This document shows, in pieces, positions 16,683-24,779 of a stretch of 64,000 bases of DNA. Positions within the stretch are counted from its first letter, which is position 1. The number at the start of each line of letters is the position of its first letter. Below the pieces are notes generated by a model. That model made no database searches. It was not told the DNA's origin and saw only the letters and a program-made list of their open reading frames with translations. Source of the DNA: Starkeya sp. ORNL1 (lineage in GTDB: Bacteria > Pseudomonadota > Alphaproteobacteria > Rhizobiales > Xanthobacteraceae); contig NZ_CP048834.1 in NCBI RefSeq assembly GCF_012971745.1, positions 4,907,001 to 4,971,000 of the forward strand, written 5' to 3'. The translations under genes and the position numbers were made by a program.

Positions 16683-18449
16683 GTGGTCCAGAAGCTGCCC
16701 AGCCGCGACCAGCTGATACCGCCGAACCTTCGGCCGGGACGCGAACTGCTGGATGAAGGGCGCGCCCTGGCGAAGGAGTGGCAGGTCGGGCGCAACGCTT
16801 TCCTCGATGCCAAGGGCGTTGCCTGCGAGGCCGATTACAAGCGTGCCGTGGCGGCTGAGGGCCGCATCATGCAGCATGCCCATATCGGCTTCCGCAGCGT
16901 GGACCGCACCATCGCCGCGATCGCCGAGGTGCACGGCACGTGCGCCAGGCGCGGCGTCGGCGTCGACCGCTTCGGCATCACGCTCGACTGGTCGATGGGC
17001 TATCCCCCGAGCATGCGGCAGGGCAGCCGGCGCGGCACCGGCATCGTGCTGGACGGGCCGGAGGATTTCGCGCGCATCACCAATGCCGCCCCCGCTGCTG
17101 CCCATTTCGGCGACTTCATGCTCGGCCTGCCCGGCGCGCTGGACAACACCAAGGGCGCGCTGGCGGCGGGCGCGACCGCGATCGGCAATCTCGGCCAGTA
17201 TTTCACCTTCCGCATGCCGGACTGGGACGACGACGCCGCCACCACGGAGGCGACCGTCACTGCGCTCGGCCTCATCGCCGCGCAGCCGGTCGAGGTGCTG
17301 GTGCATTCCAATCTCGATGACGGCTTCGCCGGCCTGCTCGCCGACATGAGCTCGACGCTCGGCATGGTGCTGATCGAGAAATACATCGTGGAGACGCTGA
17401 TCGGCGCGCGCGCCTCGCACTGCTTCGGCCACCATTTCACCTCGCCGATGGCCCGCATGGCGTTCCACGAGGCGCTGACCATGGTGACGGACACGCCCGG
17501 CACCATGATCTTCGGCAATACGGTCAGCTACAAATCCACACCCGCCGGCAATTATGCGAGCCTCGCCTCGTACCTGCAGGCCGATATCTGGGCGCTCTCG
17601 CGCGTCAATTCAGGCCATGCCGTCAATCCGGTGCCGGTCACCGAGAATGAGCGCATTCCCGACGTCGACGAGATCATCGACGCGCAGACCTTCGCCTCGC
17701 GGCTTGCAATGCACGCGCAGGATTCGCAGGCGCTGCTCGACTTCACGCAGGTCGACCGAATGGCGGATCGCCTGGTCGCCGGCGCGCACCTTTTTGCCGA
17801 CCGCGCGCTCAAGGGGCTCGAAGAGATCGGCATCGACATGCGCGATCCCGCCGAGCTGCTGCTGGCGCTGCGCCGCATCGGCCCTAAGCGCATCGAGGCC
17901 GCCTTCGGCGCCGGTGAGCCGGATGCCGCGGCGTGGGGCGGACGCAAGGCCATCGCCCTCGCGGAATGGGTCGAGGAACTGGAGCATGCTGCGCACGGCT
18001 GGGCGGGCACCGTGCCTACCGAGACCGCGCGGCGCATCGCGGCCCGCGGACTGACAGCCTGCGTCGCTTCCAGCGACGTCCACGAGCACGGCAAGAACCT
18101 GATCGAGCGCACGCTGGCGCAGCTTGGCGTCGCCATCGTCGATGGCGGCACCTCGGTCGATGCCGATGATCTGGTCACTTCCGCGATCGCCGCGCGGGCC
18201 GATGTGATCGCCATCAGCACCTATAATGGCATTGCGCTGCGCTATGCGCGCGAAGTGCGCGATGGTCTCACCAAGGCCGGCTCTGCCATTCCAGTCTGCA
18301 TCGGCGGGCGCCTCAACCAGATCCCGGACGATTCGAATTCCGGGCTGCCGGTCAATGTCAGCGCCGAGATCCGCGCCATAGGCGTCACGCCGTGCGACAC
18401 GCCGGAAGGGCTGATCGCGCTGCTCGCAGAACTGGCGGCAACCCGATGA
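16683..18449 (+). CDS. Cobalamin-dependent mutase with fused B12-binding domain (glutamate-mutase epsilon-like)
   Basis: A 588-residue two-domain protein. The C-terminal domain (about 455-588) has the cobalamin-binding signature D465-x-H467-x-x-G470 (DVHEHG), then STYNG and GGRLN loops, as in base-off/His-on B12 domains. The N-terminal part (about 60-350) looks like the TIM barrel of the glutamate mutase epsilon chain: RFGITLDWSMGYP, a GNLGQ turn, GHHFTSPMARMAFHEA and VPVTENERIPDVDEIIDA. Such enzymes perform radical carbon-skeleton or aminomutase rearrangements with adenosylcobalamin. Glutamate mutase normally has separate S and E chains, so the single-chain form is unusual. It sits between NIPSNAP and hydrolase genes in the imino-acid operon; substrate not known. 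Confidence 0.72.
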   Translation: MVQKLPSRDQLIPPNLRPGRELLDEGRALAKEWQVGRNAFLDAKGVACEADYKRAVAAEGRIMQHAHIGFRSVDRTIAAIAEVHGTCARRGVGVDRFGITLDWSMGYPPSMRQGSRRGTGIVLDGPEDFARITNAAPAAAHFGDFMLGLPGALDNTKGALAAGATAIGNLGQYFTFRMPDWDDDAATTEATVTALGLIAAQPVEVLVHSNLDDGFAGLLADMSSTLGMVLIEKYIVETLIGARASHCFGHHFTSPMARMAFHEALTMVTDTPGTMIFGNTVSYKSTPAGNYASLASYLQADIWALSRVNSGHAVNPVPVTENERIPDVDEIIDAQTFASRLAMHAQDSQALLDFTQVDRMADRLVAGAHLFADRALKGLEEIGIDMRDPAELLLALRRIGPKRIEAAFGAGEPDAAAWGGRKAIALAEWVEELEHAAHGWAGTVPTETARRIAARGLTACVASSDVHEHGKNLIERTLAQLGVAIVDGGTSVDADDLVTSAIAARADVIAISTYNGIALRYAREVRDGLTKAGSAIPVCIGGRLNQIPDDSNSGLPVNVSAEIRAIGVTPCDTPEGLIALLAELAATR

Positions 18450-18462
18450 AGCGGAGACCCTG

Positions 18463-19284
18463 ATGGTAACGCTCAACGCCTCGGATGGCTGCCGGGTGCA
18501 CTACGAGACCGAAGGCGAAGGCGCGCCGCTGGTGCTGATCCCCGGGCTCGGCGGCGATGGCCGGTTCTGGGCCGCTGCGGCGGCGCACCTGCGTGACCGT
18601 TTCCGGCTGATCATCGTCGATCATCGCGGCGCCGGCCGCAGCGACCGGCCGATCGGGCCCTACAGCATCGGCCGGATCGCCCGGGACATCATCGAGATCC
18701 TCGACGCGGAAGGGATCGGGCGGGCGCATTTCGTCGGCCATTCCACCGGCGGCACGGTGGTGCAGACGCTCGCGCTCGACGCGCCCGACCGTGTCGAGCG
18801 CATTGTCATCAGCGGCAGCTGGGCAGCACCGGATGCGCGCTTTCGGCTGCTGTTCCTGGCGCGCCTCGCACTGCTGGAACGCAACCAGCCGGAGATCTAC
18901 CAGGCCTTCACCCATGTGCTCGGCTACTCCGGCGAATGGCTCTCGGCGCACGAAGCCGAACTCGCCGCCGCGGTGGAGGGCGCACCCGTGGCGCTGGCGC
19001 CGCTGGAGGTTACCGCCGCGCGCATCCGCATGCTGCTCGATTTCGACCGCTCGGCCGAGCTTGCGCGCATCGCCGCCCCGACGCTGGTGATCGGCGCCCG
19101 CGAGGACGAGATGGTGCCGCTTTCCCATTCCGAGCAGATCACCGGACTGATCCCTTCGGCGCGGCTGGAGGTCGTCTCCGGCGCCCATTTCTTCCCCCGG
19201 ACCGAGCCCGCCGACTACGCCGTCCGGATACGAGACTTCCTCTTTGCCGATCCCTGCACACCTTCATCCCTCGCGAGGACCTAG
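18463..19284 (+). CDS. Alpha/beta-fold hydrolase
   Basis: Hydrolase of 273 residues. The oxyanion-hole region VLIPGLGGDGR, nucleophile elbow GHSTGG (Ser94), acid Asp215 in REDEMVP and His242 in GAHFFP form a full triad. The fold and length resemble RutD, 3-oxoadipate enol-lactonase and related ester or C-C hydrolases. It starts 13 bp after the mutase and ends 2 bp before the DapA-like gene. It probably cleaves an intermediate formed by the mutase branch; substrate unknown. Confidence 0.85.
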   Translation: MVTLNASDGCRVHYETEGEGAPLVLIPGLGGDGRFWAAAAAHLRDRFRLIIVDHRGAGRSDRPIGPYSIGRIARDIIEILDAEGIGRAHFVGHSTGGTVVQTLALDAPDRVERIVISGSWAAPDARFRLLFLARLALLERNQPEIYQAFTHVLGYSGEWLSAHEAELAAAVEGAPVALAPLEVTAARIRMLLDFDRSAELARIAAPTLVIGAREDEMVPLSHSEQITGLIPSARLEVVSGAHFFPRTEPADYAVRIRDFLFADPCTPSSLART

Positions 19285-19286
19285 CC

Positions 19287-20201
19287 ATGACCGTCTGGAC
19301 CGGAGTTTTCCCCGCCGTCACCACCAAGCTGCGCGAGGATCAGAGCGTCGACCTCGCCGCCACCCAGGCCAGCCTCGACCGGCTGATCAATAATGGCGTC
19401 TCTGGCGTCATCGTGCTGCCGATGCTCGGCGAGAACGCCTCGCTGACCGCGGCCGAGCGCGAGGCGGTGATCCGCGCGGCGAAGGAAGCCGTTGCCGGCC
19501 GGGTGCCGCTGCTCTCCGGCCTCGCCCATGTCGCCACCACTGAGGCCGTCGCCTCCGCCCGACACTATGAGAAGCTCGGCGCCGAGGGCCTGATGGCGTT
19601 CCCCTCCATCGCCTACAAGAGCGATCCGCGCGAGACCGCCGCCTGGTACAAGGCGCTGGGCCGCGGCTGCGGCCTGCCGATCATGATCTACAACAACCCG
19701 ATCGCCTACGGCGTCGACGTCACCCCGGCGATCCTCAACGAGTTGGCGGACACCCCGAGCATCGTCTGCGTCAAGGAAGAGACCGGCGACATCCGCCGCG
19801 TCACCGACATCTACAACGAATGCGGCGACCGCTTCTCGGTGTTCTGCGGCGTCGACGACCTGCTGCTGGAGAGCATGGCGCTCGGCGTCACCGGCTGGGT
19901 GTCGGGCATGACCAATGCCTGGACCGCGGAATGCGTGCAGCTGTTCAATCTGTGCAAGGCCGGCAAGTACGACGAGGCGCGTGCGCTGTACCGCATCCTC
20001 ACCCCGGCCTTCCATCTCGATACCGACGTCAAGCTGGTGCAGTACATCAAGCTGGCCGAGCAGGTGGTCTATGGCGCCCCGGAATGGGTGCGCGAGCCGC
20101 GCCTGCCGCTGATCGGCACCGAGCGCGCCCGCGTGCTCAGCGTCATCGAGGCGACGGTGACCGCACTCCAGGCGAAGAGCGCGCAGCGCTCCGCCGCCTG
20201 A
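19287..20201 (+). CDS. Dihydrodipicolinate synthase (DapA) family lyase/dehydratase
   Basis: Class I aldolase-fold enzyme of 304 residues. The Schiff-base lysine is Lys163 in CVKEETGD and the conserved tyrosine is Tyr135 in MIYNNP. The GENASLTAAER segment matches the family GE-x-x-LT motif. Members act as pyruvate aldolases or as dehydratase/deaminases, including the pyrroline-hydroxycarboxylate deaminase of hydroxyproline catabolism. With a proline-racemase-family epimerase and a DadA oxidase nearby, that deaminase is the obvious comparison. However, no 2-oxoglutarate-semialdehyde dehydrogenase is seen here. Confidence 0.87.
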   Translation: MTVWTGVFPAVTTKLREDQSVDLAATQASLDRLINNGVSGVIVLPMLGENASLTAAEREAVIRAAKEAVAGRVPLLSGLAHVATTEAVASARHYEKLGAEGLMAFPSIAYKSDPRETAAWYKALGRGCGLPIMIYNNPIAYGVDVTPAILNELADTPSIVCVKEETGDIRRVTDIYNECGDRFSVFCGVDDLLLESMALGVTGWVSGMTNAWTAECVQLFNLCKAGKYDEARALYRILTPAFHLDTDVKLVQYIKLAEQVVYGAPEWVREPRLPLIGTERARVLSVIEATVTALQAKSAQRSAA

Positions 20202-20215
20202 GCGAGGGAACGACG

Positions 20216-21265
20216 ATGCGATTCAGCCGCATGATCACCGTCGTCGGCGCGCACGCTGCCGGCGAGCTCAACGAGGTCATAACCGGCGGCGTCCTCGACG
20301 TCCCCGGCAAGACCATGTTCGAGAAGATGCAATATGTGCAGACCCATCGCGACGAACTGCGCAAGTTCCTGCTGAACGAGCCGCGCGGCCGCGTCTCGCA
20401 ATGCGTCAACCTGGTGCTGCCGCCGACCACGCCGGAGGCCGACGCCGGCTTCGTCATCATCGAGTCCGACTATTATGTGCCGATGTCCGGCACCAACACG
20501 ATCTGTACGGTCACCGTCCTGCTGGAAACCGGCATGATTCCGATGCAGGAGCCGGTCACGCATCTGGTCATGGAGGCGCCCGCAGGCCTGGTGAAGGTCT
20601 CCGCCGAGTGCCGCAACGGCAAGTGCGTGAACGTGACGTTCGACAATGTGCCGGGCTTCGTCTTCACGCTCGACGGCAAGGTCGACGTGCCGGGCCTCGG
20701 CACCATCAATGTCGATGTCGCCTATGGCGGCATGATCTACTGCCTGGTCGATGCCGAGAGCCTAGGCTTCAAGCTCGAACTGCGCGAGGCGGCCCAGCTT
20801 GTCGAGGTCGGCGAGCGCATCAAGAAGGCGGCGGCCGAGCAAATTCCGGCGGTGCATCCGGAGAATCCGGAGATCCACACCATCAACCAGACGCTGTTCG
20901 CCGGACCGCTCATCGATACCGCCGGGGGCAAGCGCTCGAAGAACACGGTGATCGTCTCGCCCGGCCGGCACGACCGCTCGCCCTGCGGCACCGGCACCTG
21001 CGCCCGCATGTCCGTGCTGCATGCCCGCGGGCAGCTCAAGGTCGGCGAGAGCTTCGTGCATGAATCGCTGATCGGCACCGAGTTCATCGGCCATCTGCGT
21101 GGCACCACCGAGCTCGGCGGCCGGCCTGCCGTGCTGCCCACCATCACCGGACCGGCCTGGATCACCGCCTTCCACCAATATGTGCTCGATCCCACCGATC
21201 CGTTCCCGAACGGCTATCGGCTCGGCGACACCTGGCCGGGCTATACCGGAGAGCAGCCGATCTGA
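20216..21265 (+). CDS. Divergent proline racemase family protein (Ser/Cys active site)
   Basis: Second proline-racemase-family protein of the operon, 349 residues. The first active-site position carries Ser91 in PMSGTNTIC instead of Cys-Gly-His, while Cys257 in RSPCGTGTCARM is kept. An N-terminal GELNEVITGG replaces the usual TxGxPxRVV element. Related Ser/Cys proteins exist in the superfamily, with epimerase or hydroxyproline dehydratase activities reported, so the reaction cannot be read from the residues. It is about 16 residues longer than the first paralogue. It ends the operon; 278 bp without a gene follow. Confidence 0.8.
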   Translation: MRFSRMITVVGAHAAGELNEVITGGVLDVPGKTMFEKMQYVQTHRDELRKFLLNEPRGRVSQCVNLVLPPTTPEADAGFVIIESDYYVPMSGTNTICTVTVLLETGMIPMQEPVTHLVMEAPAGLVKVSAECRNGKCVNVTFDNVPGFVFTLDGKVDVPGLGTINVDVAYGGMIYCLVDAESLGFKLELREAAQLVEVGERIKKAAAEQIPAVHPENPEIHTINQTLFAGPLIDTAGGKRSKNTVIVSPGRHDRSPCGTGTCARMSVLHARGQLKVGESFVHESLIGTEFIGHLRGTTELGGRPAVLPTITGPAWITAFHQYVLDPTDPFPNGYRLGDTWPGYTGEQPI

Positions 21266-21543
21266 ACGGCGCTCGCTACCACACACGACGGATAGGCCCG
21301 GTGCCGCGTGAGCGCGCCGGCCGACCGGTTAATACGATTGTGGTAGCATCTTTACCTTATCCGCATAATTTATGGGCAAATGCTCAACAAGAATCGTTGA
21401 AACGCACATCTAATTGCATTGCCGCCCCAACGGATTGGGCGTCCACTAAGGCTACGGCTAGTACTGATTCGAAATGAGGTACGCTAGTAGTTGCGGCCTC
21501 GGTCTGATGTCGGCGTTTTGCAACCGCAATATGCAGAGGCGTC
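21266..21543. other. Intergenic region between the imino-acid operon and prkA
   Basis: This 278-bp stretch has lower GC than its surroundings from about 21330 to 21450. It holds no convincing gene. No intrinsic terminator with a T-run is obvious after 21265. The promoter of the prkA operon should lie here. A weak symmetric element CCGCATAA/TTTATGGG occurs near 21360. A GCAGAGG stretch precedes the prkA start. Confidence 0.4.
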
Positions 21544-23487
21544 ATGTATAACGACTCACTCTTCAATGTATTCGCCCGCTCCTTCGAGGCGCGCCGCGAA
21601 GTCGCCATGTCGATCCCTGAATATCTGGAAGGCTGCCGCAGCGATCCACTGCTGTATGCCAATGCTGCGGAGCGATTGCTCGCTGCGATGGGCGAGCCGC
21701 AGATGCTCGATACGGCCAAGGACCCTCGCCTTGGTCGGATTTTTATGAACAGGACAATCCGTATCTATCCGGCTTTCGCCGGGTTCTACGGAATGGAAGA
21801 GACGATCGAGCGGATCGTTTCCTTCTTCCGGCATGCGGCGCAGGGGTTGGAGGAGCGCAAGCAGATCCTCTATCTGCTCGGCCCGGTTGGCGGCGGCAAA
21901 TCCTCGCTCGCCGAGCGGCTCAAGTCGCTCATGGAAGTCCATCCGATCTATGTGCTGAAAGCCGACGACGAGCTGAGCCCGGTCTTCGAGAGCCCGCTCA
22001 ATCTCTTCGACCCGGTGACGATGGGCCCCATCATCGAGGAACGGTACGGCGTCCCGTCCCGGCGCCTCACCGGATTGATGAGCCCGTGGTGCCTCAGGCG
22101 GTTGGAAGCGTTCGGCGGCGACATCTCGCGCTTCCAGGTGGTGAGGATCCAGCCCTCGCGCCTGCGCCAGATCGCCATCGCGAAAACCGAGCCCGGCGAC
22201 GAGAACAACCAGGACATCTCGGCGCTGGTCGGCAAGGTCGACATCCGCAAGCTCGAGAACCTGGCCCAGAACGATCCCGACGCCTACAGCTATTCGGGTG
22301 CGCTCAACCGTTCCAACCAGGGCATCCTTGAATTTGTCGAGATGTTCAAGGCGCCGATCAAGATGCTGCACCCGCTGCTCACGGCGACGCAGGAGAGCAA
22401 TTACATCGGCACCGAGAACATCGGGGCGATTCCGTTCTCCGGCATCATCCTGGCGCACTCCAATGAGGCCGAGTGGCAGAGCTTCAAGAGCAGCAAGAAC
22501 AACGAGGCCTTCATCGACCGCATCTGCGTGGTCAAGGTGCCTTATTGCCTGCGGGTGGCCGAGGAGCAGAAGATCTATGAGAAGCTGATCCAGGGATCGG
22601 AGCTCAGCACGGCATCCTGCGCTCCTTCGACCCTGGAGACCCTGGCGCGCTTCTCCGTGCTGTCCCGGCTGGCGAAGCACGAGAACTCGACGGTGTTCTC
22701 GAAACTGCGTGTCTATGATGGCGAGAGCCTCAAGGAGACCGATCCCAAGGCCCGCAGTGTCCAGGAATATCGCGACACCGCCGGTGTCGATGAGGGCATG
22801 GACGGGGTTTCGACGCGGTTCGCCTTCAAGGTGCTTGCCGCGACCTTCAATCACGACACCACGGAGGTCGGCGCTGATCCGGTGCATCTGATGTATGTGC
22901 TGGAACAGGCCATCCGCCGCGAACAGCTGCCCGACGAGACCGAGAAGCGCTACCTCGAATTCATCAAGGGCGAGCTTGCCCCGCGCTATGCGGAGTTCAT
23001 CGGCCACGAGATCCAGAAGGCCTACCTGGAATCCTATTCTGACTACGGCCAGAATCTCTTCGATCGCTACGTCGATTACGCCGACGCCTGGATCGAGGAC
23101 ATGGATTTCAAGGATCCCGACACCGGTCAATTGCTCGACCGCGAGTTGCTCAATCAGGAACTGACCAAGGTCGAGAAGCCGGCGGGTATTGCCAATCCGA
23201 AGGATTTCCGCAACGAGATCGTCAAATTCTCGCTGCGCTCGCGTGCCAGCAATGGGGGCCGGAACCCGAGCTGGACCAGCTACGAGAAGATCCGCGAAGT
23301 CATCGAAAAGCGGATGTTCTCTCAGGTCGAGGACCTGCTGCCCGTTATCTCCTTCGGTTCCAAGAAAGACGGCGAATCGGAAAAGAAGCACGGCCAGTTC
23401 GTCGAACGCATGATGACGCGCGGCTATACCGAGCGTCAGGTCCGGCGCCTGGTGGAATGGTACATGCGGGTGAAGCAGGCCGGATAA
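21544..23487 (+). CDS. prkA: PrkA family serine protein kinase / AAA+ ATPase (YeaG)
   Basis: Cytoplasmic PrkA protein of 647 residues. Walker A GPVGGGKSS is at 113-121, and the PrkA-specific AAA core is recognisable (ESPLNLF, GALNRSNQGILEFVEMFKA, ATQESNY, GIILAHSNEAEW). A C-terminal PrkA domain follows from about residue 400. Homologues (E. coli YeaG) act in starvation and stationary-phase responses, and PrkA has been described both as a Ser kinase and as an AAA protein. First gene of the conserved prkA-yeaH-spoVR trio. Confidence 0.95.
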   Translation: MYNDSLFNVFARSFEARREVAMSIPEYLEGCRSDPLLYANAAERLLAAMGEPQMLDTAKDPRLGRIFMNRTIRIYPAFAGFYGMEETIERIVSFFRHAAQGLEERKQILYLLGPVGGGKSSLAERLKSLMEVHPIYVLKADDELSPVFESPLNLFDPVTMGPIIEERYGVPSRRLTGLMSPWCLRRLEAFGGDISRFQVVRIQPSRLRQIAIAKTEPGDENNQDISALVGKVDIRKLENLAQNDPDAYSYSGALNRSNQGILEFVEMFKAPIKMLHPLLTATQESNYIGTENIGAIPFSGIILAHSNEAEWQSFKSSKNNEAFIDRICVVKVPYCLRVAEEQKIYEKLIQGSELSTASCAPSTLETLARFSVLSRLAKHENSTVFSKLRVYDGESLKETDPKARSVQEYRDTAGVDEGMDGVSTRFAFKVLAATFNHDTTEVGADPVHLMYVLEQAIRREQLPDETEKRYLEFIKGELAPRYAEFIGHEIQKAYLESYSDYGQNLFDRYVDYADAWIEDMDFKDPDTGQLLDRELLNQELTKVEKPAGIANPKDFRNEIVKFSLRSRASNGGRNPSWTSYEKIREVIEKRMFSQVEDLLPVISFGSKKDGESEKKHGQFVERMMTRGYTERQVRRLVEWYMRVKQAG

Positions 23488-23506
23488 GCCCAGCAGGGAA
23501 TCGGGA

Positions 23507-24766
23507 ATGCATATCGTCGATCGGCGTCTGAACCCCGGCGGCAAAAGTCTGGAGAACCGCCAGCGATTTCTAAGACGGGCCAGGGGACAACTGAAGCGGG
23601 CGGTCTACCAATCCACACAGGGCCGCGACGTCCAGGACATACTCAAGGGCGGGGAGATCGGCATCCCGCTCGATGGCATGGAGGAGCCGCGCCTTCACCG
23701 CGGCTCCTCGGGTTCACACCAGCACATCCTTCCCGGCAACAAGCAGTTCGTGGAGGGCGACATCATCCAGCGCCCCGAGGGTGGCGGGGGTGGCGGCAAG
23801 CCGCGTGACGGCGGCGAGGGGGTGGGCGAGGACGCGTTCCGCTTCATCCTGACCCGCGAAGAGTTCCTCGACCTGTTCCTCGATGACCTCGAGCTTCCCG
23901 ACCTTGCCAAAAGGCGGCTGGCGAACGCCGATCAGGTCAATCCGGTGCGGGCGGGATATTCGGTGACCGGCTCGCCCGCGAACATCGCCGTGAACCGCAC
24001 CATGCGCCTCGCGATGATGCGCCGGGTGGCGCTGCATCGGCCCAAGCCCGAACGGCTCGCGCAGCTCAACGCCGATATCGCCGAATGCGCCGACCTCGAA
24101 CACCGCCTCGCGCTGGAAGCCGAGGTGAAGGCGCTGGAAGCCAAGTCGCGCCGCATTCCCTATATCGATCCGATCGACATCCGCTACCGCCGCTTCGACA
24201 ATGAGCCGAAGCCGGTGGCGCAGGCGGTGATGTTCTGCCTCATGGATGTTTCCGGCTCCATGTCGGAGCACATGAAGGATCTCGCCAAGCGCTTCTACAT
24301 GCTGCTCTACATCTTCCTCACGCGGCAGTATCGCCGGGTCGAGATCGTCTTCATCCGCCATACCGACCGCGCCGAAGAGGTCGACGAGGATACCTTCTTC
24401 CACAGCCCGGCGACCGGTGGCACCCAGGTGTCGAGCGCGCTGGAGACGATGCAGAAGATCGTCCTGGAGCGCTACCCGCCGGCGGATTGGAACATCTATG
24501 GCGCGCAGGCTTCCGACGGCGACAATGCCCATTCGGACGGCACCAGGACGGAGCAGTTGCTGAACGGCGCGATCCTGCCGATCAGCCAATACTTCGCCTA
24601 TCTGGAGGTTGCCGAAGCCGGGCGCGGATCCATGTCCCGCTCCGCGCTGTGGACGCTCTATGAGCGCATTCGCTCCGGGAGCCCGCAGCTTTCGATGCGC
24701 AAGGTCAGCAGCCGCAGCGAGATCTATCCGGTGTTCCACGACCTGTTCCAGCGCCGCCCGGCTTGA
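23507..24766 (+). CDS. yeaH: YeaH/YhbH family protein (DUF444, vWA-like)
   Basis: Protein of 419 residues in the DUF444 family, the constant partner of PrkA. The N-terminus MHIVDRRLNPGGKSLENRQRF is the family signature. A glycine run is at about 92-97. A von Willebrand A-type MIDAS motif Asp247-x-Ser-x-Ser (MDVSGSMS) is followed by a long helix region. It lies 19 bp after prkA. The family is needed for starvation and acid responses; the biochemical role is unsettled. Confidence 0.94.
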   Translation: MHIVDRRLNPGGKSLENRQRFLRRARGQLKRAVYQSTQGRDVQDILKGGEIGIPLDGMEEPRLHRGSSGSHQHILPGNKQFVEGDIIQRPEGGGGGGKPRDGGEGVGEDAFRFILTREEFLDLFLDDLELPDLAKRRLANADQVNPVRAGYSVTGSPANIAVNRTMRLAMMRRVALHRPKPERLAQLNADIAECADLEHRLALEAEVKALEAKSRRIPYIDPIDIRYRRFDNEPKPVAQAVMFCLMDVSGSMSEHMKDLAKRFYMLLYIFLTRQYRRVEIVFIRHTDRAEEVDEDTFFHSPATGGTQVSSALETMQKIVLERYPPADWNIYGAQASDGDNAHSDGTRTEQLLNGAILPISQYFAYLEVAEAGRGSMSRSALWTLYERIRSGSPQLSMRKVSSRSEIYPVFHDLFQRRPA

Positions 24767-24779
24767 AGGAGCCCGCAGC

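Noticed and set aside
21556..23544. Minus-strand frame of 662 codons opposite prkA
   Set aside because: Antisense shadow of a recognised gene; no family features.
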